Part shown: positions 23,042 through 29,842 of the stretch, piece by piece
How the letters are laid out: every line of letters begins with the position of its first letter
Position numbering within the stretch: position 1 is the stretch's first letter
IMG/VR virus record: IMGVR_UViG_3300050014_000841
Span: 1-31,367 of that record
Strand: one strand, 5' to 3'
Length of the DNA stretch: 31,367 nucleotides
Origin: a virus
The notes under the pieces: generated by a model
Seen by the model: only the letters and a program-made list of their open reading frames with translations
Told to the model about the DNA's origin: nothing
The model's database searches: none
Program-made: the position numbers and the translations under genes

Positions 23042-25151
23042 CCGCTCCACCTCCCTGTCCCGGTATCAAGCTCTTGAGTAGCTGCTGCTGCTGGCCTGGC
23101 GGTAGCGCCTTCAGCTTCGCCCTGGCCGCTGCGGGCAACCGGTTAAGCGCCTCATGCATCACAGCCGTTGCCGGATGCTGTCCACCCTGACCGGGCTGGC
23201 CACCACCCTGCTGCGCTTGTTGGGCTTGCGCCTGCTGCGCTTGCTGTTGCTGCTGCTTGTATCGCTGGAGTATGGCATCCCACGGCTCAAACCTGCCGTG
23301 CTCCATCACGAAGAAGAATGCCTGAGCGTCAATCATCTTGCCCTGATACAGCTCCTGCGCCATCTGCATGTTGAACATGCGATCCGCCGGCATGACGCTG
23401 GAAACCTTCGACTGCACGCTGTATTCCGGGAAGTAGACTTCCTTGCCCTGGTCAGTCAGCGTCTGAATAAGCTGCTGGGGTTCGACGCCCGGCTGCTGCT
23501 GCATCATGATCGGGAAGGGTATCACGATGTTGGTAGTCGGGTCCCACACTCGCAAAATCTTGAATAGGTCGAACAGACCGTAACGATAACCGCCCGGTGC
23601 CTGTGCGTCCTGGATGCGATAGGGCCGGCGCTCGGTGTAGAACTTGGATATCAGGTGGTTGATATATTCGGCGCTCTCCTCTTCGACTTGCGTCAAACTC
23701 TGTTCCTTGAAGCGGAGCCGGATCTGCGCCTGCTGCAGTTGCTGCGCCATGCCTGCAAAGGTTGGGTGTTGCTTGCCGTTCTTGCTGTCACCGGATGACT
23801 GGACCTGGTAGTTGCCGATAATCTCCTGCATGGTCTTGTCGAGCCGGTCAGTCTCTTTCTGCAGACTCGCTGCCGCCGGCTGCCCATACAATCGGACGAT
23901 CTTGTCCGGGTTGCGGGCAGGGAAGTACATACCTGGCAGGTTTCCCTTCTCCTGCACGTCTTTCAGTTGCTTCGGCGTCAGGGCTGTCGGGTCGTAAAAC
24001 GTCTGCCCCAGGGCGTTGTGTAGATGCGATTCGAGGATCAGCTCGACCGTCTTATTGCGAATCACCTGCGGGTTGGCGATGAACCAGGCGTCACCGTAAC
24101 CCCAGATGCTGTTCTCCCGGGGATTGCACTGGCGGACGATGAAGGGAAACTTCAGTTCGCTGTCCTCGCCCGGGTCGTAGTAGATATAGTTGCTATGCCG
24201 CAGGTAGATGCCCTGGTCCTCTCCTGCCCACCAGATGACGTGCAGGCCGTCGCCCTCGTCCTTCTCTCCATCGTCCAATATGAGCGGGTTGCCACGGTAC
24301 CAGGTCTCGATCAGCGGGCACATATCCATCCGTGAATCACCGTAGCCGAAGCCCTGATCGTCTTCCCAGAAATCATCCAGGCGATCATCCTCCGCGATAA
24401 TTTGCGGCTCGATGAGATGCCAGGAATCCGGATAGTGCTCCTTGTACCAATCCAGCGGATGCCAGGTCGCCACGTGGCAGCGCATACCATCGTTGATATC
24501 GGTGCTGCTGCAGTTGCTGCTCGACACCCGGGCGTCCGGGATGAACATCAGCGGGTGAATGTACGGCAGCCGGATCTCGCCGTTCCAGCGGTTCGGGCCA
24601 CGGCCACCCACCCAGTCGGGGTCCCAGTGCGGGTGAGAGATGATCGTGCCGTAAAGGAAGAACCAGATGTACGCCTTGAAACGGTTGTTCTCAATCTTGT
24701 TCTTGGCGATGATCGCCTTTTTGATGTCGGTCATCGCGCTGGCGTCCTGATCGGCGGTAGGCAGGTCCTGGACAGTCGGCACGTCGATCAGCTCGATGTC
24801 CTTCACGAACTCGGCAGCATTGCCCATCACCATCGCGAAGATGATATTTTCCACGGCGTTGGGCTTGCCCTGCTGCTCTGTCGCTGTTCGCAGAACCTCG
24901 CCGTCCGGCCCCATGATGCTCCAGTGGTCACCCTTGTAAAACAAGTACATCTGCTGCATCTCATCGACGTAGGGCCGCTTGGCGTTCTTGTCCCGCCGGT
25001 ACCAGTTGCGCGTCTGAACCGTGGCCGACTCCTCATCGGTGGAGTTGGAGTCGCCTAACTCCTGCCGCTGATCGCTCTTTTCGAGAATCTGCTCAGCGTC
25101 GAAGTCACGGATGGCGCCCTGATTCCTGCTCTTCTTCTTTTTCCTGGACAT
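22998..25151 (-). CDS. Portal protein (P22-like)
   Basis: A 717-aa dodecameric DNA-entry portal. Visible segments typical of P22-type portals are QMYLFYKGDHWSIMGPDGEV, PNAVENIIFAMVMGNAAEFV, a middle wing/stem region with NPRENSIWGYGDAWFIANPQ, TVELILESHLHNALGQ and the long helix LRFKEQSLTQVEEESAEYIN. The last ~110 residues are Gln/Ala/Gly-rich low complexity, often part of the portal barrel in this group. It follows the terminase genes by order. The start codon lies directly after a hairpin with a U7 tract (25151-25178) whose 3' arm holds the only plausible Shine-Dalgarno (AGGGGG). Confidence 0.88.
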   Translation of the reverse strand: MSRKKKKSRNQGAIRDFDAEQILEKSDQRQELGDSNSTDEESATVQTRNWYRRDKNAKRPYVDEMQQMYLFYKGDHWSIMGPDGEVLRTATEQQGKPNAVENIIFAMVMGNAAEFVKDIELIDVPTVQDLPTADQDASAMTDIKKAIIAKNKIENNRFKAYIWFFLYGTIISHPHWDPDWVGGRGPNRWNGEIRLPYIHPLMFIPDARVSSSNCSSTDINDGMRCHVATWHPLDWYKEHYPDSWHLIEPQIIAEDDRLDDFWEDDQGFGYGDSRMDMCPLIETWYRGNPLILDDGEKDEGDGLHVIWWAGEDQGIYLRHSNYIYYDPGEDSELKFPFIVRQCNPRENSIWGYGDAWFIANPQVIRNKTVELILESHLHNALGQTFYDPTALTPKQLKDVQEKGNLPGMYFPARNPDKIVRLYGQPAAASLQKETDRLDKTMQEIIGNYQVQSSGDSKNGKQHPTFAGMAQQLQQAQIRLRFKEQSLTQVEEESAEYINHLISKFYTERRPYRIQDAQAPGGYRYGLFDLFKILRVWDPTTNIVIPFPIMMQQQPGVEPQQLIQTLTDQGKEVYFPEYSVQSKVSSVMPADRMFNMQMAQELYQGKMIDAQAFFFVMEHGRFEPWDAILQRYKQQQQQAQQAQAQQAQQGGGQPGQGGQHPATAVMHEALNRLPAAARAKLKALPPGQQQQLLKSLIPGQGGGAVAAGQGQVQQGQVG

Positions 25152-25178
25152 AAAAAAATAAGCCCCCTCTCAGGGGTG
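25151..25178 (-). terminator. Terminator-like hairpin occluding the portal ribosome site
   Basis: On the minus strand ACCCCT, loop GAG, AGGGGGC, then TTATTTTTTT run straight into the portal ATG. It has the form of an intrinsic terminator. The AGGGGG arm is also the only candidate Shine-Dalgarno (about 10 nt from ATG), so folding would block both elongation and initiation. Confidence 0.68.
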
Positions 25179-25184
25179 AAGAAT

Positions 25185-25200
25185 TATTTCACGTGAAATA
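25185..25200. promoter_or_regulatory. parS/NBS-like palindrome, copy 3
   Basis: TATTTCACGTGAAATA again lies 2 nt after a stop codon (that of the 33-aa membrane peptide) and just before the terminator-like hairpin at the portal start. It is identical to copies 1 and 2. Confidence 0.7.
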
Positions 25201-25202
25201 TT

Positions 25203-25304
25203 CTAGCGGTGGTTGTACATCCACGATTCCACCGCAAGGATTACACCAGCGCCTAGCACAATGCCTATAGCAGCGCCGATTCCCGTGAGCTCAAAGAAGT
25301 TCAC
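25203..25304 (-). CDS. 33-aa single-TM microprotein
   Basis: GTG start with GGAGG 8 nt upstream, located inside the end of the previous gene. The translation begins VNFFELTGIGAAIGIVLGAG and continues VILAVESWMYNHR, one clear membrane helix with a short charged tail. It sits between the terminase-associated small genes and the portal. Role unknown; a membrane anchor for assembly or a small toxin-like peptide are both possible. Confidence 0.6.
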   Translation of the reverse strand: MNFFELTGIGAAIGIVLGAGVILAVESWMYNHR

Positions 25305-25306
25305 TG

Positions 25307-25618
25307 CTATCGCCTCCGCAGCATCAACGGGTTGTCCCGGTGAATCTCGATGTGATCGGCCTTGACCATCGCCATGCCGTAGAACGGCAAAAACTTGTTG
25401 GCGTCGACGAACAAGGCAAACGTCTTGTCGCAGAAGGTGATCGGCACGTTGGCGATCTCCCGCTCGGCGTCATACTCCAGCGGCGATCTCGCTTCCGGCT
25501 CCGGCTGGGACGCTTTCAGGCTGTCTACTTCCTGCTGCAGTTGATTGAGTTGGTCATTCAGCATCACACACCTGGCACGCAGCTTGCGGTTGTCCTCGTG
25601 CAATTCAGCGTTGGTCAT
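25307..25618 (-). CDS. Small coiled-coil protein
   Basis: A 103-aa protein. Residues 1-45 form a heptad-patterned coiled coil (LHEDNRKLRARCVMLNDQLN, QLQQEVDSLKAS). The C-terminal half is a compact mixed domain (TFCDKTFALFVDANKFLPFY, then VKADHIEIHRDNP). ATGA overlap with the upstream gene shows translational coupling. No family is recognised. Confidence 0.65.
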   Translation of the reverse strand: MTNAELHEDNRKLRARCVMLNDQLNQLQQEVDSLKASQPEPEARSPLEYDAEREIANVPITFCDKTFALFVDANKFLPFYGMAMVKADHIEIHRDNPLMLRRR

Positions 25619-25887
25619 TTTGCGAAGAACCTCCCTGATCTGTCGTCGTCCGGCGTGTCCGGCTCAAGCTCGCCTGGGTCGTCATCTTCCAGGCCATCCG
25701 GCGGCGTTCCGTACTTGACCTCTGGCTCCGGCAGAGCATCAATCCAGGCCTGCAGCAATACCTCGGTCTCGACGATCTCCTTGCAACCGCGGGTGTCATT
25801 GTCGGCCAACTTCTCTTCGAAGGCGCTGGCCAGGGCGTTGAATTGGTCGATGAAATGCTGGCGATAGTCTGGCGTCTGCTGGCTCAT
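25615..25887 (-). CDS. Small acidic protein of the terminase-portal interval
   Basis: A 90-aa protein: helical N-terminal half (YRQHFIDQFNALASAFEEKL) and a very acidic C-terminus (DGLEDDDPGELEPDTPDDD). ATGA overlaps join it to the genes on both sides, so the three small genes are one translational unit. Function unknown. Confidence 0.65.
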   Translation of the reverse strand: MSQQTPDYRQHFIDQFNALASAFEEKLADNDTRGCKEIVETEVLLQAWIDALPEPEVKYGTPPDGLEDDDPGELEPDTPDDDRSGRFFAK

Positions 25888-26063
25888 GGCTGCGCCTCCG
25901 TCAAGACCATGATCAGCGTCCGTTCCAGATAGGCAGCCAGCTTTTGGGCGATCTCGCCGATGTGCTCGGTATAGTCCGGCTCAACGTGGGAGCCGATAGC
26001 ATACTCTTTGTCGCCCACCTGCAGCCTCACCGTGATCTCGGTCAACGGCTCTGAATCGCTCAT
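25884..26063 (-). CDS. Small protein coupled to the large terminase
   Basis: 59 aa from the ATG that overlaps the terL stop as ATGA; the longer frame would need a TTG. It begins MSDSEPLTEITVRLQVGDKE and ends in the helical stretch AQKLAAYLERTLIMVLTEAQ. Predicted short beta sheet plus one amphipathic helix. No family is recognised. Confidence 0.65.
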   Translation of the reverse strand: MSDSEPLTEITVRLQVGDKEYAIGSHVEPDYTEHIGEIAQKLAAYLERTLIMVLTEAQP

Positions 26064-27571
26064 AGGTTCCAAAACCTCACTTTCGCTGGTTCATCGTCCT
26101 CATCGTCATCGTCATCGAAGTCTGGTTTGCCGTGGCCACCGGTTGTCCCCGGGAGGAAGGCCTCGGCGTCGCTGTTCAACTCCGGCTTACTTTTGAGATA
26201 ATACCTCAGCTCATCCATGGCGTGATCGTTGCGCTTGATCGGTCCGTCTGCTTCCGGCTTCCACCGATACGACTTGATCTCTTTGATCAGCATCGGGCAG
26301 GTGCGGAAGATAAACAGCTTCGGCTTGCCACGTGGCCACACTGCCGGCTGCTCACTTGGCCGCAGCTTGAGATACTGCTTCACTCGCTGGATGCCGCTCC
26401 ACACGTCTTTGTCAATCTCGGTGTTGGTGATGATCTTGTAGTCGTAAAACAGATCGACAACCGACTTCTCGGCGGCAAGAGTCTTGGCGTTGGCTGCGGA
26501 GTCAATCAGCGAGTACAGGTAGCCGTCATACTCCGGCCAGCCCAGCTCCCCGGCAATGCGGAACAACTCACCGGCGTGATGCTCGATGTCCATGCCGGCC
26601 TGGTAGTGCTCGGCCATCACGTAGATATTCCCGTCATAATCCTGGGCGTAGAAGTGCGCTGACAGCGGAACGTCAATGGCCGGGTCGATGCTGATCGTGT
26701 CGTACCATTCGTGCGGGATGTCGATCGGGTCGATGACGTGAATCTCTTCGACAAATTCTTTATACACCAGTCCGGACATGGCGACGAACTTACCGAACTG
26801 CCTGGCTTCCCGCTCATCCTCGGTCATCGTGGACTCAAGTTCGGCGATCTCATCCGGTGACAGGTAGGGGTTGTCTCCCCACTCCATCAGCCAGGACTTC
26901 ACCTGCTTGTCATGGCGCTCATTCAAGTAGATCAAATCGTACACCCACGTCAGGCCTTGCAGTGGCGTCATCGTGCCCCACATATCGCCTCGGGTGTCGA
27001 TGGTTCTCATCTTGCACTCGTCGTAGATCTCTTCCGGCGGTTCCTCGTCGAACCATATCCAGTGCTTAGCCGTGCCTTGAAACTTACTGCGGCCCTGGTC
27101 GCAGGACTTGAAACCGATGGTGCTATCGCCGCCCTGCTCACTCTCGACGACGATGAAGTCGATGATGGCGTTAGCCGGGTCATCCTTGCGGCCGCTGCGG
27201 ACGAAGATGTCCTTGATCCAGGCTGGATTGAGCCAGCGCAGGATCTCTTTTTGGGCGACGTCACGCTGGACGTTGTAATCAAGAGAGACCACCCAGCCGT
27301 CCTGCGGTCTGGTGATCTGGCGGTAAGGATGATTGCCTCTTGCTCTCCAGACGGCCTCGACAGCGCCGCCTACGGTCTTTCCCGTTCTATTGCCGCCGAA
27401 CAGCCAACGGTTGCGGTGCAGATCCTGGTGAAAATCGAGCTGCTTGCGATGGACTTTGTCGCCGGTGTTGTAGTAGCGCAGGAGCTCATCCTTCTGCCGG
27501 CGCTGCTTCTCGAGGAGCAGTCTGACTAATTCTTCTTTATCATGTCTTGAGCAGCCGTTTGATTTTTGCAT
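26060..27571 (-). CDS. terL: Terminase large subunit
   Basis: This 503-aa DNA-packaging motor has an N-terminal ATPase with Walker A GGNRTGKT (59-66), Walker B IWFDEE (172-177) and the coupling motif TMTPLQG (200-206). The C-terminal RNase H-like nuclease has acidic residues D296 (ISIDPA), D357 (LIDSAAN) and D449/D453 (NDHAMDELRYYL). This matches the Terminase_6/PBSX-like group. A run of Asp at 485-493 precedes the C-terminus. GAGGAG 4-5 nt before ATG lies within the end of terS, and the genes overlap by 32 nt. It would drive packaging into the portal encoded ~0.9 kb downstream. Confidence 0.93.
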   Translation of the reverse strand: MQKSNGCSRHDKEELVRLLLEKQRRQKDELLRYYNTGDKVHRKQLDFHQDLHRNRWLFGGNRTGKTVGGAVEAVWRARGNHPYRQITRPQDGWVVSLDYNVQRDVAQKEILRWLNPAWIKDIFVRSGRKDDPANAIIDFIVVESEQGGDSTIGFKSCDQGRSKFQGTAKHWIWFDEEPPEEIYDECKMRTIDTRGDMWGTMTPLQGLTWVYDLIYLNERHDKQVKSWLMEWGDNPYLSPDEIAELESTMTEDEREARQFGKFVAMSGLVYKEFVEEIHVIDPIDIPHEWYDTISIDPAIDVPLSAHFYAQDYDGNIYVMAEHYQAGMDIEHHAGELFRIAGELGWPEYDGYLYSLIDSAANAKTLAAEKSVVDLFYDYKIITNTEIDKDVWSGIQRVKQYLKLRPSEQPAVWPRGKPKLFIFRTCPMLIKEIKSYRWKPEADGPIKRNDHAMDELRYYLKSKPELNSDAEAFLPGTTGGHGKPDFDDDDDEDDEPAKVRFWNL

Positions 27572-28031
27572 CTAGCTCCTCGTCGGTGAGGCTGTTGATC
27601 TCAATCGGCTTGCCGTCTTTGCCGGTGTGCTCGACCTTGTTCACGTTCTGCCATTTGCTTCGCTGTCTGTTGCACATCCAAAAGATATCCGCAGTAGTAT
27701 CCGGGGGGTAATATTTTCGTACTTTCACTTCTTGGACTTCTGATCCTGCATTTTTCCCCGGCAGCGTAATCACTTTGAGCTCTATGTCGTCATGCTCATA
27801 TCCCATTGCCTTTTGATATAATCGGTCAGCGACATTTGCATCCGCTTGTGTTTTCCCTTTTTTTATAGACTCCTGAAATTCAGGATAGACCTTTTTCCAT
27901 TGGTTTAAATTCGACTCAGCAATCCCGAAAAAATCAGCAATCTCAGCGTCAACTGCACCAAGCAAACATAATTTGTAAACTTGCTCTGCGTATTCATCTT
28001 TATATTTACTTGGTCTTCCTCTTTTTGCCAT
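27540..28031 (-). CDS. terS: Terminase small subunit
   Basis: A 163-aa DNA-recognition subunit of the packaging terminase. It has an N-terminal basic start (MAKRGRPSKYKDEY), then a helix-turn-helix (LCLLGAVDAEIADFFGIAES, NLNQWKK), a central oligomerisation part (RLYQKAMGYEHDDIELK) and the DIFWMCNRQRSKWQNVNKVE block typical of Terminase_2-like small subunits. AGGTGAAAGGAG lies just before ATG. It is the first gene of the late operon, behind a promoter, tandem terminators and palindrome copy 4. Confidence 0.9.
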   Translation of the reverse strand: MAKRGRPSKYKDEYAEQVYKLCLLGAVDAEIADFFGIAESNLNQWKKVYPEFQESIKKGKTQADANVADRLYQKAMGYEHDDIELKVITLPGKNAGSEVQEVKVRKYYPPDTTADIFWMCNRQRSKWQNVNKVEHTGKDGKPIEINSLTDEELDAKIKRLLKT

Positions 28032-28047
28032 CTCCTTTCACCTCGAT

Positions 28048-28063
28048 TATTTCACGTAAAATA
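28048..28063. promoter_or_regulatory. parS/NBS-like palindrome, copy 4 (one mismatch)
   Basis: TATTTCACGTAAAATA differs from the other three copies at one position. It lies between the tandem terminators and the ribosome site of terS, unlike the others, which precede a hairpin. Confidence 0.55.
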
Positions 28064-28086
28064 AAAATACCGCCTCGAAAGACGGT
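28061..28086 (-). terminator. Late-leader terminator 2
   Basis: On the minus strand ACCGTC, loop TTTCGA, GGCGGT, then ATTTTTATTTT. This is the second of two consecutive intrinsic terminators between the leftward promoter and terS. Confidence 0.75.
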
Positions 28087-28087
28087 A

Positions 28088-28116
28088 AACAAAAGTGACC
28101 CCGAGACAGGGGTCAC
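28088..28116 (-). terminator. Late-leader terminator 1
   Basis: GTGACCCC and GGGGTCAC form a perfect 8-bp stem with a 6-nt loop, followed on the minus strand by TTTTGTTT. It starts only ~8 nt after the predicted transcription start of the promoter at 28131-28159. It also terminates transcripts of the early cassette. Confidence 0.82.
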
Positions 28117-28130
28117 ATCGCTTCGCTTCG

Positions 28131-28159
28131 AGTGTAGAATGGATTTTTATCCCTGTCAA
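28131..28159 (-). promoter_or_regulatory. Putative late promoter (sigma-70/sigma-A type)
   Basis: On the minus strand TTGACA (plus 28154-28159) is a perfect -35 box, separated by exactly 17 bp from TACACT (plus 28131-28136), a 4/6 match to TATAAT. Transcription would start near 28124 and run leftward toward terS, meeting two terminators at once. It lies directly after the last gene of the early cassette. Confidence 0.7.
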
Positions 28160-28170
28160 GTAATATTTAT

Positions 28171-28419
28171 TCATAACTCCACGAAGTACCTGCTAAAAAA
28201 GCTGGTCAGCGCCTTCTTGGCCTGCCCGAATCGCTTGCCGCTCTTACTGGCGTGACCACCGCCCCGGTTGACTGGCCGACAGGGATTCGGCGTCCGGGTC
28301 ATCCTCATCGGATAATGGGTGTACTTCGTGCAGCCGCACATCCAGACTCGATCTTCCGGCCCCATCTCTCCGCAGTAGGGGCACACCACCGGGCAATACT
28401 TCGACGGCACTTGTGGCAT
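28171..28419 (-). CDS. Zinc-ribbon protein
   Basis: An 82-aa protein with a treble Cys pattern: CPVVCPYCGEMG, then WMCGCTKY, and a further Cys in TPNPCRP. This would bind zinc. The C-terminal half is basic (SKSGKRFGQAKKALTSFFSR). GGAGG lies 7 nt before ATG, inside the upstream frame. It is the last gene before the late promoter region. A nucleic-acid-binding or regulatory role is possible; an antiterminator is one speculative option given its place. Confidence 0.7.
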   Translation of the reverse strand: MPQVPSKYCPVVCPYCGEMGPEDRVWMCGCTKYTHYPMRMTRTPNPCRPVNRGGGHASKSGKRFGQAKKALTSFFSRYFVEL

Positions 28420-28645
28420 CAGATCGCCTCCGTATCTGCTTTAGGGTCGGGTCATTCAACAACCTTAATCTCACTTTTGCTTCCCATTTGGGACAATCAC
28501 TGAGAATCATCAATGCAGTTACATAGTCTGACGGCAGGCAGAGTATAAAATCAGGTTTCACTTCAGCGTCAGCATCACCTACCAACTTGTCATACTCTGC
28601 ATCGGATATCTCTCGGACTTCGCCGCCTGTGATATACACGTTCAC
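28244..28645 (-). CDS. Hypothetical early protein, overlapping the zinc-ribbon gene by 176 nt
   Basis: 133 aa as an open frame. Residues 1-75 look protein-like (MNVYITGGEVREISDAEYDK, then DFILCLPSDYVTALMILSD). Residues 76-133 lie over the zinc-ribbon gene in another frame and have the Arg/Ser/Gly-rich look of an unselected reading (GAGRSSLDVRLHEVHPLSDE). The original protein probably ended near residue 75 and lost its stop, or a base error joins the frames. The start overlaps the previous gene's stop by 4 nt. Confidence 0.55.
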   Translation of the reverse strand: MNVYITGGEVREISDAEYDKLVGDADAEVKPDFILCLPSDYVTALMILSDCPKWEAKVRLRLLNDPTLKQIRRRSDATSAVEVLPGGVPLLRRDGAGRSSLDVRLHEVHPLSDEDDPDAESLSASQPGRWSRQ

Positions 28646-29046
28646 TGCTGCGCCAGCTTCTGGGCTGCAATCGCCTGCGACTGCAATAGCTGCTGCTGGA
28701 TGTTGATCGCCTGGACAGCCGTCTTAAATTTGGCGTCATCAATGCCCAGCATCCGTAAGCACTCGTCGATCACGTCACAACGTGCGAGCAGCAGGTTCAC
28801 TTGCACCTGAAAGTTGTCGAGGATTTCCGGGAGATGCTCCTGGATGAAGCGTGCCTTCTCTCGCCGTTGTTGGCGACTCTTCTCTGTGCCCGGTAAAATA
28901 AGATTAGCCATTTTTCTCCTCTCGGTAATCATATTGTTGTCCGAAACTCCAGCACCCCTGGTCATCGCCGCTCCACGGTACCGGGTTGCGCTTGAGACCA
29001 GCCACGGCCGGAACTTGTCGTCGTAAGCAACGTCCGTCTTAGTCAT
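28642..29046 (-). CDS. Helical hypothetical early protein
   Basis: 134 aa from the ATG that overlaps the upstream stop; an internal ATG at 28911 has a much better ribosome site (GAGGAG, 4 nt) and gives 89 aa (MANLILPGTEKSRQQRREKA, then RFIQEHLPEILDNFQVQVNL and LQSQAIAAQKLAQQ). The 89-aa form is an almost wholly helical, probably coiled-coil protein, and may be the main product. Residues 1-45 of the long form are of different character. No family is recognised. Confidence 0.55.
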   Translation of the reverse strand: MTKTDVAYDDKFRPWLVSSATRYRGAAMTRGAGVSDNNMITERRKMANLILPGTEKSRQQRREKARFIQEHLPEILDNFQVQVNLLLARCDVIDECLRMLGIDDAKFKTAVQAINIQQQLLQSQAIAAQKLAQQ

Positions 29047-29245
29047 GCTCCCCCCATTTCGCCCGGCCGCTCACCAGATCATCAATGCGGCCCTCGTCCA
29101 CCGCTCTCCGCTCGTACTGCCCACAGATCACATACCCCACCGTCTTCTCGGGTATCGCCAGCTTGGCCAGCTCGATCACGCTGCAGTTACAGTGCTCATC
29201 CTGGTTATGCCGGCACGATACGCGCTTGCAAAATATCTCAGCCAT
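29039..29245 (-). CDS. Small Cys-rich protein (DUF1540-like)
   Basis: A 68-aa protein with FCKRVSCRHNQDEHCNCSVI, the spacing of Cys/Asn/Cys seen in DUF1540-like small proteins of Firmicutes, probably metal binding. One more Cys (YVICGQY) follows. It overlaps the nuclease gene (ATGGCTGA) and the next gene (ATGACTAA), so it is part of the coupled early cassette. Function unknown. Confidence 0.6.
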   Translation of the reverse strand: MAEIFCKRVSCRHNQDEHCNCSVIELAKLAIPEKTVGYVICGQYERRAVDEGRIDDLVSGRAKWGEHD

Positions 29246-29588
29246 GCCCGAACAATCCCCCCAATTCTGGTATTTGCGCTACGATGTCCTCGACAGACAT
29301 AGCCACCATCCAGTTCCCGCCGGCTGCCTGGATGCTATCCCGGAATTTCTCCTGCACCAGGGACAATCTACCACCGGGCTTCTTCACCTCGATCCACCAG
29401 GTGACGCCACCTTTCACGGCCTGGAGATCAGGCAATCCAGGATGGCTCCCGAGGCTTTGCTGATGCCGAATCACGAACCAGCCCTTGAAGCGCAGGAAGT
29501 CCCTGATGCCACTCTGGATTTGATTCTCCGTCGGCCCTGGTATCTTTCTCACCCTACCCGCATCTGCTTGCCCAGCACGCAAAAGCAT
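29238..29588 (-). CDS. VRR-NUC domain nuclease
   Basis: 116 aa from ATG 29588, chosen because AGGAGG lies 6 nt upstream; a GTG at 29594 overlaps that site. It carries the PD-(D/E)XK-like VRR-NUC core: TENQIQSGIRDFLRFKGW, HPGLPDLQAVKGG (catalytic Asp) and TWWIEVKKPGGRLS (catalytic E-x-K), then QEKFRDSIQAAGGNWMVA. Stand-alone VRR-NUC proteins are common in phage replication modules and are thought to process branched DNA. It overlaps the upstream gene by ~40 nt. Confidence 0.88.
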   Translation of the reverse strand: MLLRAGQADAGRVRKIPGPTENQIQSGIRDFLRFKGWFVIRHQQSLGSHPGLPDLQAVKGGVTWWIEVKKPGGRLSLVQEKFRDSIQAAGGNWMVAMSVEDIVAQIPELGGLFGHG

Positions 29589-29842
29589 AGCCACCCTCCT
29601 CCTTCCGCTCCCGCCATCGGTGTCACCAGCGCAATCAATCCGCCCACCGGGACCTGCACCACCACGCTGGCTGTCACGTCCTCGCGCTGTCGGAACGCCG
29701 TCACGTTAGCGCCCAGCGCCAACACGTTTGAGAGGCATCCCATCACGCGATGCGAGCTCAGCCGGCCCTCGCCGTAGCGCTTTGCAAAATCATTTCGGGC
29801 GTGCTCGCTGACGATGACTCGGCTGTAGTAGCGTTGGGACAT
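29549..29842 (-). CDS. Hypothetical protein of the replication module
   Basis: A 97-aa protein. The N-terminus YYSRVIVSEHARNDFAKRYG is helical and charged; the rest is hydrophobic beta-like (ASVVVQVPVGGLIALVTPMA, GGGWLCFCVLGKQ). AGGAGG lies 7 nt before ATG, within the end of the replisome organizer gene. The overlaps on both sides support translation. No family is recognised with confidence. Confidence 0.6.
   Translation of the reverse strand: MSQRYYSRVIVSEHARNDFAKRYGEGRLSSHRVMGCLSNVLALGANVTAFRQREDVTASVVVQVPVGGLIALVTPMAGAEGGGWLCFCVLGKQMRVG

Noticed and set aside
22193-23077. 294-aa rightward open frame with hydrophobic stretches
   Set aside because: It runs antisense across the scaffold, the 47-aa gene, a terminator and the portal end; composition is that of a mirror of acidic coding sequence.
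24402-25058. 218-aa rightward open frame
   Set aside because: Entirely antisense to the portal gene, with no ribosome site; shadow of biased codon use.
26912-27529. 205-aa rightward open frame
   Set aside because: Entirely antisense to terL, whose motifs are unambiguous.
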